NCBI RefSeq assembly: GCF_037975245.1
Contig: NC_092576.1
Location: 3,851,001-3,915,000 of the forward strand
DNA from: Apostichopus japonicus
Lineage: Eukaryota > Echinodermata > Holothuroidea > Aspidochirotida > Stichopodidae
Direction of reading: 5' to 3'
Length of the DNA stretch: 64,000 nt
Position 1 is the stretch's first letter; each line of letters starts with the position of its first letter. The translations under genes were made by a program, and so were the position numbers. This document shows, in pieces, positions 41,407 through 54,095 of this stretch. The notes beneath the pieces are model-generated. The model was not told the DNA's origin. It made no database searches and saw only the letters and a program-made list of their open reading frames with translations.

Positions 41407-44400
41407 GTGGGTGTATCTTATAACTTTACTAAATTGTGATTTAATTGCAAGTTATTCTTTATTTAGTATTTTTAGAATAGATAGTTAAATTGATGACAAG
41501 TAAATTACCAGTTTTAGTTCTGCTTAGCAACAACGAACGTTCGTCGTTCTAGCCTAACGTTATGCCATATGCATGATATGTGCAGGATACCTCATACTCA
41601 TAGGCCTAACGTGATTCAATAGGCTATGATGTGCACAAAAATTTATCTTTGTTTATTTTTGTAAAGTTCATTCTCAGAACCATTAAATGTTAACCTGAGT
41701 AGGGCTTAGCTTATTTACTGTTCAAATCGATGAAATTGTCAGGCTGAAAGTAACGGTGAACAGCGTTATAACTACGGTGGTCGGCACTGGGCGGGCCCGA
41801 TTTTCGCCCACCACTCCGGATGAAAAACACTGCTTCCGACCGGCACTAATTTCACATAAAAAAACATGCTTAAAACGTAACTATTTGTGAATAAAAGTGT
41901 TACTTGCATTAATATATCCGTCCTTAATCGTGTTTTATTTGCAATTGTACAAGAATCGTGTTTTGCAAGGACAATTTTCCTGAATGTTTGAGATTTAAAA
42001 ATCTAAAAAAACTGAAACCAAATCACAATCTAACTTGTGTATACGTGCACATTAGCGTGAACCAGAGCCTAAACATACATGAAGGCTATAATCCTACTTA
42101 TGGAGAACAGGACCTACACTCTCTAGCTAGGTGGAAAAAAATCGGTTTGCTGTAGGGCAATTTTCGCACTCCGGCGGATCTGTACATTTTTTTAGCCAGC
42201 TAGATAGTAAACATCCCTTTTCATATCATGTATCACTGGATTGGGGGTTTACAGCATTTGGTCAAGTTTTCTCGAAAGGGTGTATGACAATAACGTTTCT
42301 GGAAAAGTTTGTCCAGTACACGTGTCATGATCATACCGGGGCTGAGCTATACAGCAGCTTGAAGGTCCTCTGCTTCATACACTGCAATACGATGTGGTGA
42401 ATTGAACTGAAACTGTTTCGCAAATAAGCTTGCATAAAATTTTCACCGAATAGTCACTTATATCTCTAACCCTATGGCAGCCTAACAACACACTAAGTCA
42501 ATGGGGGAAATCAAGCCTAACCATATGTTTATTCGCTGAACCTGTGACGCAGTAGGCTGGCACTAAAATTATCCATGGTTTAGAGGGCTGTACTACTATT
42601 ATGCAGATATTAACGTTACGGCCAATGGTCTTTGTAGTTAGCATATATGTGTGGCGTAGCTTAATTGTTTAGTTTGACTTTTGGTATGTCAACATGGGTT
42701 TTCTGTAGTTTTTGGAGGCATATTTTTAATGCAAATGGCTAATTCCCATTTTCAATTGTAGTTGCGTACCACTCGTTGAACAAGGCTAACAATGTACAAG
42801 GCGCAGGTAAAGGCTATACTTATGTGCTGTTTTTATCAGACTTTCGAGTAGCCCATTGTCACAATCATTGATAAGTGACTAAGAAATTTTACTTATGAGG
42901 TTTGATAACGAGGAAGATTTGCAAGAATTATATATAGTATTGACTCTCGGACATTTGGTAGTGGCGGATTTTAGAGTATAAGGCAATTGTATTAATGTTT
43001 AGAGGGAGATAAAATTGGACTATATTTCATTAAAAAATGCCAGATTTCTAGTTTCGAGTGAAATTCAATTAACCTATGCGAATTGTATCCATCGATATTT
43101 GGATTAGTCTCATTCTGTTGGTGTATGTAAGAAACAAAAAGTGAATTCATCAATCCCATTAACACATTTGAAAATCAAGGGCACTACGGTCAATGGCAGG
43201 TTGTTCCTACTAGGCAGAAACCGTACTGAGCCCTATATTTGTTATCCAAAATTTAAATTCTTTTAAAGTATTATACTTTTTTGGGTCAACTATGCTCTTT
43301 ATTCTTTTTTTGGCAATTGCACTTTTTATGCCAATTAAGATCTCTAGTGATGTCAAGAGTGAAGAATTCCTAAACACTTCCTGATAAATTTGAATTTGTT
43401 AGTGATTTTTCAGAATGCTGTTGGGTGTGATCATGTTGAGTGCCAAATCATGCCACAGTAATGACTGTTTCTGCCTTCATGATATTGTGGGGAAATGTCA
43501 ATGATGTAATGGCTTCAAATAAGAAGAAATTACATGACTGAACAGCATTGGCAATTTAGCACTCAGCCTGTGACACCCCAGAAATATTGAAATTTTAGCT
43601 GCTCCTGCACTAACACCCACTAGAAGTAACCTTTATATTCAACTGGATTTTTTCCCTCACAACCAATAATGTAAATATCAGTGAATGGTGTGCAAGTAGG
43701 TTTATTTGTCAAACCCTGAAATTGATATTTCTGTATATTTATTTCCAACAGGTAAGCAAAGAAGAGGGCATCCATGATTTGTTTATAGCTCCATGGTTGT
43801 AGGAAGGTCTTATGAAGTATGGAAAATCTGTACTACTTAAGGTGTGCCAGTCGATGAAGAGAAAGGATGAGGTCTTTTCCTGGGCAGTTGATGAGATGCA
43901 AGGGCAACGAGATGAGCAGAGTAAGAAGGGTACATTCCATTATTTGGTTATTTATTAATATTCAGTGAGGAAGTGTTGAATGACTTATCTCTTTGATTTA
44001 ATAGAGCCCAAGTCGGGAATGGTTTAAAGATTCAGGTAACATGGAATTAGAGGAGGGACTTAACCTTAGATGTAATGTTGCACAGTAAACCAGTATTTGA
44101 AAAAATATTGGTAATTACCAGTTCAAGCAAGGTACGATACCACAAAAATGAAAGGACCGAAGTACCATCAGTGGCTATACTTATGAAATAGTGTAACTGG
44201 TGATAGCATGTATTACACATACACTATATCACATAGTTCTGAAGACAAAGTAAAGTATGTTGCTTATTTATCTTTTTTTGGGAACCCAAGTATTTCTGTG
44301 AAAACACTGTATTATCGGGTACCATTTTTGTCAGTACAACTAGTACTTGTTTTCAACAGTACCATGCAATTTCACTCAGATGGGTTCATCAGCACGAAAG

Positions 44401-45089
44401 CAAGCATCAAATAGTGGATCCTAAATAATTGAAGCAGACATTTTGCCTGTCATGTTTATGACACACATGTTTATGATTGCTTGTGTGGTGCTTCCCGGGT
44501 CAGTACTAAAAAGGAATCCTGATCAATGAAGGGAGATTATTTTGCTGTCATTTTGTACAGGTTATATCAGCAGAGCTCTGACAAGGTTTATAATAGTTAC
44601 ATTGTTATGAATTGCAATAAAGTCCTGGTGAGAAGGAGCCATGTTATGAATTCGTATGAAGTCCACGAAGCGGCTATCCTGAGGTTTGTCCGATTTAACA
44701 AGAACACAAGGTGCTGCAGAACAATAAAGACGAAGCGTTATTCAGAAACATTAAAATTTCAATGTATAAGAGAAGTAACCGACTTTATGTGGGTATCATT
44801 GTCATTGTACACATCTAATTATAATTCTTATTTATTTTGTCAACAGATGCCACTGCTGTTGCTGCTGTGCTTGGTATTCCATTGCTGTTGAAGGAGAAAA
44901 TAAAAAGCTTCCTGATATTTGCTGATGAAAGTGTAAGGACATATTAACCCTTCAAGTCCCATGGGATCTTGTCATAATTGATTTGCAAGTGCACTTTTCA
45001 AAAAATTAAAACTAGACTTTACCAGTTCGCTACGTTACAGGACTGTTGGTGTCATTCGAAAGAGCTAATCTTTTTTCAGAAAATGACAC

Positions 45090-45560
45090 TTTTTTATTGG
45101 GGGGGGGGATATTGAATACTGCCCTCCACCACACAAGGGCAGTCCGGACAAAGGGGGAAAAGTTCCCCTTTACAGTGTTGGATATATATATATATATATA
45201 TATATTTCACTTGGGAACAATGGCAGTTTTTTGACAAAATATGAATGAAAATTAGACAAAATTGGCATAAAATCCAACAAAGTTTGCTTGAAATTCTGAT
45301 GTAACCTCAAAAGCCAAAAAAGGGTCAAGTACCAAAAAATCGAAATTTTGAAAAACAAGTCTCTAGGATCAAGGGCATGTAGTGTGGGGGAAACTTCTGC
45401 CAGCCATGTTAAGTCCGCCATTCAGTGGGGTGGGGTGCTGGGGAACTGCATGAGGTTCTTGTTGTATTCGCCATTGTGTGCCCTTTTTCAACACAAAGTG
45501 CCCCTTTTGTGGGGATTTGTCCCCTGCCCTATTCCCATGTAGGCGTCCCTCTTTGTACAT
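45090..45560. other. Low-complexity insert-like segment within the element
   Basis: A G-run (45098), a (TA)n tract (45182-45204) and C/G-rich phrases such as tgtgccctttttcaacac suggest a decayed secondary repeat inside the 7.1-kb element. Boundaries cannot be fixed. ORFs on both strands here have no features. Confidence 0.3.
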
Positions 45561-46357
45561 TCTTTTACCAAAAGAATATATGTGGATGCCTTTATGATCT
45601 GTAGATAGCTCCTAATGTTTTTATTAGTGATATATATGGTCAATTCCATTTAAACTTAGCATGGTGGCATTGGTATAAACATTTGCCATTTTAATTTGTT
45701 CAGATTAATTTTCATGAGTGGACAGGGACAGCAATGAATTTCCTACAAAACGCTTGTAAATCTCATGAGAAGTAATGTGATGGGTGTTAAACCAAAATTA
45801 ATAGCCAGTTTGAATTTCATCTTGAAAGCAAATGTTTTTTCATGGTATTTGGAAACAACAGTTGGCACTAACTGAAGGTGAAGAGTTGGTCTCTGAAAAT
45901 GTAGGCCATGTGATCATACCTTTGACGCATAAGGAACAGTTGTGCAAAAAATATGACCTGTAAAACTGTTCATAATCTAAGCACATTAGTATTATAATTC
46001 TCTTATCAATATATGTGTGGAGTGTATGGTTTTGGCAGATTGTTTTGTGATTTTATTGTTACTTTTGAATTGTCCAGGGTTAGTGTTAGAACTAATTTTT
46101 AACAGAGAAAACAAATTTTCCAAACTTAAATGCAGCTTGATTGGTTGGGATTTATTTTACTTGTCGTGAAACTGCATGCAGCTAGACAACAGCCATTTTG
46201 CTTAAAATCACACTTGAATGGGAATTTAAAAAAGTGGTGTAGAAAGCCAAATTATTTCAGGTTCAAGTAGGGTGACTAAAAGCCACATTGATACCAATAA
46301 TCACCTGTACCATACCATACCATGTAAAATATTATGGTGTATTTTCTTGCTTATAGA

Positions 46358-46952
46358 ATGAAGACCCCAAGCCTCTACATCAGGGGAAATGGTGCCACTT
46401 ATGGAGAATCAACCTGCTTTACAATATTTGTTGATGGGGAAGAAGTTGGATCTTGCAGTCTGCTGATTTCGGATTTGTCTTCATACATTGCATCGTTTTA
46501 CGTTTTCGACTTAGCTTACCCCACTATTTGAAAGAAGACCATGGTATTCATTCAGAAAATCATCTTAAGCATTAATGACAATTTTAAGTTAGACCTTTCC
46601 ATTCTAAGTGTGTTGGAGAGGGTTAATCAAAACCTCTAGGTGTAAAAACAAGAATAGACCTCTGACTGTTGTCGTTTGTCTGCTGTTAAAACGAAATTAT
46701 CATACTTTTTAACTAGTTGATACTTAAAATGAAATTCATAATAAGATTTAAATATTTAGCCCTCTACATCAAGGGAAATGGTCCCACTTGTGCAGAATAA
46801 ACCCACTTTACAATATTTGATGGGGAAGAAGTTGGCTCTAGCAGTTGGTTGATTTCAGCTCTGTCAGCATACATAGCATCATACTATGTTTTCAACTTGG
46901 CTTATCCCACTGTTTGTAAGAAGACCATGGTCTTCATCCAGAAAATCATACA
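46358..46952 (+). repeat. Tandem duplication of the last exon in the element's gene
   Basis: The ~200-bp exon at 46365-46570 is repeated at 46758-46952 with about one difference in eight bases. Both contain the segments caatatttg-tgatggggaag, acattgcatc/acatagcatc and agaagaccatggt. The copies differ in stops and indels, so they have decayed independently since duplication. Confidence 0.85.
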
Positions 46953-47870
46953 GTATTTTCTGGTCAACTTCACACTTGTTGTGTAGCAGTACATTTTAAA
47001 GCAAGGATTTGAGTCATGACATGACATGTTTTTAATAGAACTTTGACTTTTCAGTTCTTATTAAAATGTATTTGTCCATTATCTATGAGTGGACATACTG
47101 CTGTATAATTTTTATATCAATATATATATTGTATTTTCAATCCTCTGACACAATTTGGTGATTGGGACAGCCATTTGGGTGGGACCAACTTGTTTAAAAT
47201 ATATGCATCCCTTGAAACAGTTCTCTGAAAATATTGGCTTAATCTGACAAAGTTTTTTTTAATGATTGAACCATGGGAGAAATATCACCCCATTCTAGCT
47301 GTAACACTCCTATTGAGGCTTTTCATGTATGCTTTTCAAGATATGTTATAGCAATAAATGAGTCTGGTAAAATAAAGCCATGATTTCTGTATTTCTTATT
47401 CAAACATACCTTTTCAACCTTGCAATAGGATTTCCTTCATTTACCCCACAAGATTGCCCAATTTGTTTTTTTTTTTCTGGGAGGGGGGGGGGGAGGGGGT
47501 CGGATTGTATTAGCAACAGCCAGCAGGAACCCTGAGTGAAACTTACAGATTTTATGCACACGAAGATCTCCACACAAACTGGAGGCCAAAAACATCCGCT
47601 AAAGTGAAATCAAAATCGTGATGGATGGCGCATTAGTCTAATGACTAATGAATAACAGGTCAAGTGCTGTGCAGGACTAATTTTGGAAGTCACCAGACTA
47701 AATGAATGGTCATATGACTACGATATATTAGTCACTTGACTAGTTTAGCTAATTAGTCATACGACTAATCTTTGCTGGTTAGTCATTTGACTAATTTTAA
47801 TTAGGCGTACGAAGCACTGTGCAGGACTAATTTTAATTAGTCAATTTGACTAACTTAGATTAACAGTGTA

Positions 47871-48481
47871 CCTATTACTGAGGAGTTCACTTACCTGGGC
47901 AGCACTGTCAGACACGATGGAGGTGCAGGCAAAGACATTAAGAACCGTCTTAATAAAGCCAGAAATGCATTCAGAATGCTCAATAATATATGGAGATCAC
48001 AGCAGTACAGCACCAAGGCCAAGCTAAAATTGTACCAGAGCTGCGTCCTTTCCACTCTTCTGTACGGCTCGGAATGCTGGAGAATGACGAAAGTCGACCT
48101 CAATAAGCTGTCAGTCTTCCACTCAAAGAGTCTAAGAAGAATATGTCGCATTTTCTGGCCAAACACCATTTCAAACGAAGCACTATATATGCCCAATGCC
48201 ATCAAGACAGCATGGAGAACATCATCATGAGAAGAAGGTGGAGATGGATCGGACATGTAATGAGAAAGAGCATGGATGACATCACACGAACAGCCCTCCA
48301 CTGGACACCAGAAGGCAAAAGAAAGAGGGGACGTCCTAAAAACACTTGGCGAAGAACTGTGCAAGGGGAGATTAAAGACCTGAACCACACATGGGGTTCC
48401 ATACAAAAATTAGCCCAGGATCGGAAGGAGTGGAAGACTTTTGTTGCTGCCCTATGTGCCAAGAGGCATAATGGGCAGTAA
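47871..48481 (+). pseudogene. Reverse transcriptase C-terminal half, part 2
   Basis: Continuing from part 1, the frame reads PITEEFTYLGSTVRHDGGAG, NRLNKARNAFRMLNNIWRS, LYQSCVLSTLLYGSECWRMT and on to SKSLRRICRIFW. A one-base frameshift near 48180-48195 moves it to the next frame, which reads RRRWRWIGHVMRK, then TPEGKRKRGRPKNTWRRTV and ends HNGQ-stop at 48479-48481. The YLG, LLYGSECW, WRWIGH and GKRKRGRPKNTWRR blocks are characteristic of the C terminus of metazoan endonuclease-reverse transcriptases. The frameshift and the 7.1-kb insertion make it a pseudogene. Confidence 0.9.
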
Positions 48482-48507
48482 GTAGTAGTAGTAAGTTGGG
48501 GATACAA

Positions 48508-49895
48508 AGATGAAATCGCTTACAAGAGAGGGGAGGACGGTTTCTTAATGATCAGCCATTAAGAGCTCCGGATTGCAAATGGTACGGCGTCTCAGCAGGA
48601 GGGGGGGGGGGTGGTAAGGCCTTACTGTCACATTTATGAAAAGGCGGGGAGTCACGTGTTCTCTTTCCTGATTTAAAGCCCATTTATGATGATGTGTAAT
48701 TATGCCATTTTACTTCCCGAGAATCATATTGTAATACATTTATGTAATCCATATGGCTATGTTAGTTAGTTTATACAGCGACATCATGCGATAAACTAAT
48801 CCAGTTTGCCCAGTGAGATATGGACGCCAAATTACACTGGCCTCAGTTCTCGATCTGAAAGAATTAATTAAATTTGAATTAGAAATGAAAAATAGGATAT
48901 CCTGCAGGGATCGAAAATTAACATGAAACACAAGAATGGCTGTTGACCGAGGAAAATGAGGAAACAAGAGCAAGAGAGTAATATGGAAGGATGAGTTACT
49001 TGATGTAAGCCTAGGATTGGTTCGAGCAAAATGTTATGCTTCACATATTTCATTCTCGCCAAAAAATGAAAAAAAGCTACCAGGTCATGACAGTAACGAC
49101 CATCTACATGTTAGTGGATATACCATGAAAGTATGAGGCCTTAAGTTACGATATTTAATAATGTAAGCTATGTGACAATTTTACACAATTATATATTTTA
49201 ATAATCTTGTTTATTTGTGTAACGACAAACTCTATACACTGTGAACGCAACCAGCTCTGACACAGTGCTTATACAATGACAGTATACGTAAAGGCAAATC
49301 ACAATAGGGTATTGGTCCATTATCACAGACGTGGAAGTTTCCCACACCTCTCTTCAAACCTGTATGCAGGAATGCAACAACGCAATACTTCTTTGGTTTA
49401 AGCCCCTAGGATAAAGTCAATGGACGACTCAGATAGTATATTACAAAAAAAGTGCTAATTTAGCTTACATAAATACCTTACATGTATGTCTATGTGTTTG
49501 CCGCATATCTACACTAACCAAACTTAGTTTGAAGAACAGAAACGGTAAAATCTATAACCATTTTGCATCTAAGCACCCTCCATTTATCAAAAGTTCACCT
49601 CTTCTAGGTAAGACCCCTTTTCTGTATAGCTTGTTGTAACGTGTGTAATGGCATTGTCTCGATGCACTAACTGATCATGAGTTAAGAGCGTGATATGTTT
49701 AAAGTATCACGGTATTTACATATAATAGGTTCACTTAGCTAATGTAGGTACGGTTTATCTGATTATAAATTAACGGTGTATTGTATGTTGATTTTACTTA
49801 TCTGGTGGCCGACTGGTGGTGGACTTTGACCAAAAGCTACACCCATTGTTCACATGACAGAATTATCTGAGTCAACTCGTCGACGCTAGGAGATA
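48508..49895. other. Intergenic region upstream of the ZIP gene
   Basis: A G-run lies near 48601 and the rest is AT-rich without ORFs of interest. The last ~150 bp before 49941 would contain the ZIP promoter and 5' UTR. No clear TATA box is visible there. Confidence 0.45.
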
Positions 49896-49940
49896 TTGCA
49901 CACAGCACTACAGTGTGTTTCATCAGCACAGCACTACAAA

Positions 49941-52900
49941 ATGAGGGCCGTGTGCAGCTTTGCGACGATTGTTCTTGTCTTAATAGAATTATCGACAAAA
50001 GGGTTAACTTTACAAAATATCAACAATGATAGAGATTTACGGGAATTTCAAAGCAGTCATGAACATGAACATCCGTTTGTAGATGTTAACATCTGCATTC
50101 TCAATACAGAACAGGAGGCGTGGCAAAATGGCGGCTACGTGGCAGATATGACGCACAGTGATGTGGAACTTACAGTCAAAATTCTTCTCAAACAGTTCGG
50201 CTGCTCGGATGGAATTGGTGAAAATTTGAGTGAATTTTGTAATCAGGTATGTTGTTTTTGAAATGTAACATTTTCACAATGCTCTTGAAATGAAATGTCT
50301 CTTTTTCTCTGTTTTGCTATCGGTATATTCGACGAATTATGAGAAACTTGATTGTTAGTAAGTAAATTCATTTCATGAAACTGCAAGACTAATAACTCTT
50401 CCTTTATTTAAAACAAGATATTATAAAACTTACTCTAAGAAAAATAGGCTAATCAAGATAAACGATGTTATGAAATAGAATCATCGACGAAAAATAAATC
50501 TGTGATTTGCCATCTGTTTCGTTAAACACATTTGTATAATGTTTTCTTTACTGGTCTATCTATCTTTTTTTTTGGCAGTGTGCCATGAACATCACTGATC
50601 ACGTGTTTGCGCTGGTTAGCCATGACAATGATCTCATAACAGAATCGGAATTTGAAGATGCTACCATGACCTTGTTTTACCTGTTTTCCTTGAATAACAT
50701 CCAATCAACGTGCAATATGAGTCTATGGTTGACCTCTTTGGAGAACTACCAAACCGCTTTACTTAAAACTGACGGGACGGAAAATGTCTTGACAGAGGAA
50801 GAATTGGATATTATTTTAGAGCAGATGAATCAGAACTACTCCCCCGAAACATTATCAAAGGTAAGATTGAAACACTACAGCAAGAGACTAATATCAAGAT
50901 AAGCTGCTGCTTAGATTATATTATTCCGGAATCATGTTCATTATTTATATATCTGCCGACTATGCTGTGTTACTCGCTTGTATATATATTTATACCATTG
51001 TTTGACATGTCCAAGTATTAAAGTAAAGTGTTCTCCTGTCTACGGACGTTCCTGTATATTCCATTCAGTCGAAGGCACCCGTGATCAAATATTCTATTTT
51101 GAGAGTCGTTAAAACTATTTTTTTTTGGTAAGAACTGACTTTAATTGAGATATAGAAATGTCCATAAAGTCAGAAATAAGCATGTCAAAATAATAATTTA
51201 AAAATGGGAGAAATTATACGACTTAATCTTAATACACGGAACTCTAACTGCATGCCTGCTTCAAGCACGTGGCCGATACACTGAATGTATAAAGTACGTA
51301 CAGCTCATATATGCAATGTTAAGGGCACGTGTCGTAAAATGTTACATTCTTTTAATCATTCTCATTTCAGTGTTTCGATGTCGAATCATTATTTAGCCTC
51401 ACTGTAGATGACCACGAAGCAGGAGCAACCAGAGATGAGATGAATAAATTATCCTCCTTCTGCATATCATATCTGGTCCAGGGATTCTGTATAGGATCAC
51501 CGACGCTAGTTGATCCCTATGCGTTTGTGGAAGACGTCTTTGACCAGTATGGATCCCAAGGGATCGTCAGTGAAGAAGGTATGGTTCAATGTACTAATGA
51601 AAATGATGAACATAAATGAATATAATGAACATAAATACATAAACTGAATCGGTTAATTGTGGAAGATAGTATGGATCCCAAGGGATCGTCAGTGAAGACG
51701 GTATGGTTCAATGTACTAAATGAAAATGATGAACATAAATGAACATAATGACCATAAATACATACACTGAATCGGTTGATTGTGGAAGATAGTATGGATC
51801 CAAAAGGATCATCATTGAAGAAGGTATGTGTAAATGTACAAATGAGAATGAAAAAATGTCAGCAAATCCGCCCTTTAGTAAGACTGCCGTTCATTTCTCG
51901 TCACTGCCCACGTCTTCCCCTTTCAAGGTCATGATTCTGGAACATTAGCCTGTGTGTTACGTAATCAACTCGTCAAGCCAAAGGAGACAAGCGTGGATAA
52001 GTCACTGGCACAGCTAAACATTTCCCCGCGATATACAGCGAGAGCCTATTAAAATTCCCGAGGCAGGTACACTGTTGTGGCAGTGGTATAACAGGGCGTG
52101 GGTTGCAAAATCTCGCATTATTAGCACAATGAGGAATTCCTTCTTGGTAGTATGACGTAATTAGACAACCACTTTAGTATTTTGAACATATCTGTCATTA
52201 GAAACAACTATCTACTATGACGTCATCAATATCGAGCTGATAAATTCACTCACAGGAAGAGATAAAATTAGTGCTATAATACAGGAGAGGCAATTAGCGA
52301 GTAATAACTGGTTTTGAATTTCAATAAAGATTAAAGAATACAAGAACATAATAACGATGAGATATGTGTTCGGTTAAGCTTAGAATACAGAGATTTAGTG
52401 ATATGAATGTCACATGTTAAGCGATAGCAAAATGTATACCACACACGATACTCAATAAGGAAATGATTTCTTTTCAAATAGACTTTGAAGAAATGCTGAC
52501 AGCACTGGGTGTCGGTGGCCCACCGCATGAACATGAACATGTTCATACCAAGCGCAGTGCTCAGTACGAAGGTAAAACAGGACGATTTGTGAGGGCGGCA
52601 GACCATCAACATCCAAACATATCAGAAATTGAGAATGTGACAATAACGGTTGGTTGCGATCTTATAAGTTCACGTAATTGTGAATTCATTAACCACTTTT
52701 TCTATTAATACGCAGAGTTTGATGTCAAGCTTAGCTGAAAGGCTGTTCGCCTATATGAACATGTTTAATATGTAGAACATTTCGATAGTGTCTGTTGACA
52801 AATAACATGTTTCATAACAAAATTTATATAGAATACGTAAAAACAAACTTATTTTATGAATAGTTAGGTTTCGTTCCATTAATAGTGATAATTAACATTT

Positions 52901-53806
52901 ACTTTAATACTCAATTTAGTATTTTAAGAAAATCTGAAGAAATATATTTGATCTGATTTTTTTTCTTCCAGTGTTTCAATAGTGAGGAGCTTTGGGATAT
53001 TTACGGCATCGAACATGAAATTGGAATGACTGAAAACGAATTCCAAGACCTGTGTCCATCTTTAATTCAGCAATTATTACGTCAACCATGTAACACAGAA
53101 GCTACAACTGACAGCCAGGATTTATCTGCTAAAGGTAATGATCATTTATGTACAATACAGCACACAGAGATGTTAACTTTACTATTGGAGTTTACAGACA
53201 AATGCTGCAAAGTTGTCATTTCTTTCTGTTTTTGTCTCGTTCATATTTTTAATATTCTATTTTAAATCATTGGCTGCTACATAGATCGAGCGCACATGTT
53301 ACGAACATATACAGCGCTGTGGAAGTATCTATCTATACCTCTTTAATAAATGTTTGGTCATAGGTCAACATATTCTTGACCACAACGCTTTGTTTTAGCT
53401 AAATTTTGATGATGCTGTTGTAACACGCATTGTGTTTGGAAATCTGTTGCTTACAGTTTACGTCTATATAACCGATCTCTCAAAAATTCTTTATCAGCAT
53501 AAATTTAATATCTACTCGTCAACATTACTTTTCACTTTCAATGCGCTAACTCACTTGTAATAATCTTCATTATTGAAACGACAGATAGAAGGTTGCATGA
53601 GTGAAATGTATTTTGTTTTCTTGCAGTTTGGATATATAGTTCCTTGTCGGTATTCATCATCAGCCTTGCCTCTATTTTAGGCGGTCTTCTGTTTCCGTGT
53701 CTTCCGTCAAAGTTTTACGAGAAATTTCTAAACTCTCTCATCTCGCTAGCCGTAGCGGTACTCGTAGGCGACGCTATTATTCATCTTCTGCCGTTGGTAA
53801 GCACAA

Positions 53807-53869
<63 letters not shown>

Positions 53870-54016
53870 ATATATCTATCTATATATCTATATATATATG
53901 TTTATCTAAACATAGATATATATCTATATATATATATCTAAATAAATATATATATGTATATATTTATATATATACATTAAATATACATACATAACTATAC
54001 TATATATATATATACA

Positions 54017-54095
<79 letters not shown>

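Larger units (their letters stand above)
43752..46952 (+). pseudogene. Decayed multi-exon gene of the 7.1-kb element, unknown protein
   Basis: Three exon-like segments line up in phase. Exon a, 43752-43920, reads VSKEEGIHDLFIAPWL, one TAG stop, then EGLMKYGKSVLLKVCQSMKR and on to GQRDEQ before a GTAAGA donor. Exon b, 44847-44932, follows a tttattttgtcaacag acceptor, reads ATAVAAVLGIPLLLKEKIKS then FLIFADES, and ends at a GTAAGG donor. Exon c, from 46357, follows an acceptor, reads NEDPK, has a probable frameshift, then PSLYIRGNGATYGES, VDGEEVGSCSLL, YIASFYVFDLAYP, a stop, and KKTMVFIQKIIL. A second, more decayed copy of exon c is at 46758-46952 (YIASYYVFNLAYPTV, KKTMVFIQKII). One stop and one frameshift show it is inactive here. 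I do not know the protein. It may be the accessory protein or transposase of the element, or a captured host gene. Confidence 0.6.
40771..47868 (+). mobile_element. 7,098-bp TIR DNA element with TTAGTCA subterminal arrays and TA target duplication
   Basis: The element begins CACTGTAAAT and ends TTAACAGTG, with TA at 40769-40770 and 47869-47870. Deleting the element and one TA restores the interrupted RT reading frame (GEDL joined to PITEEFTYLGS), which fixes both boundaries. The perfect terminal repeat is short, but the outer ~500 bp on the left and ~250 bp on the right are packed with TTAGTCA/TGACTAA words in both orientations. Many of these form palindromes such as ttagtcatttgactaa, as expected of multiple transposase-binding sites. 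Inside are a GC-rich promoter-like region near 41270-41410 and a decayed multi-exon gene. A TA duplication fits Tc1/mariner and some other superfamilies. The size, exon-bearing interior and subterminal arrays are unlike a classic Tc1 element. I cannot assign a superfamily. Confidence 0.9.
40525..48507 (+). mobile_element. 5'-truncated non-LTR retrotransposon copy, split by a DNA element
   Basis: The retrotransposon sequence is 40538-40770 joined to 47871-48494. It is flanked by the 13-base duplication GTTGGGGATACAA at 40525-40537 and 48495-48507 and ends in a (tag)n-type tail, gtagtagtagtaa, directly before the right duplication. This is the usual mark of target-primed reverse transcription with 5' truncation: only about 0.86 kb of the 3' end was copied. 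The middle 7.1 kb (40771-47868) is a later insertion. The clade is uncertain; simple-repeat 3' tails are common in RTE- and CR1-type elements. Confidence 0.9.

Noticed and set aside
42762-42806. Small exon-like segment (attgtag acceptor, GTAAAG donor) in the 7.1-kb element
   Set aside because: Splice sites look good, but its open frame cannot be joined in phase to the first exon at 41390 or to the exon at 43752.
48202-48507. Minus-strand ORFs of 101 and 171 codons over the RT fragment (47891-48507)
   Set aside because: They are antisense shadows of the reverse transcriptase reading frame.
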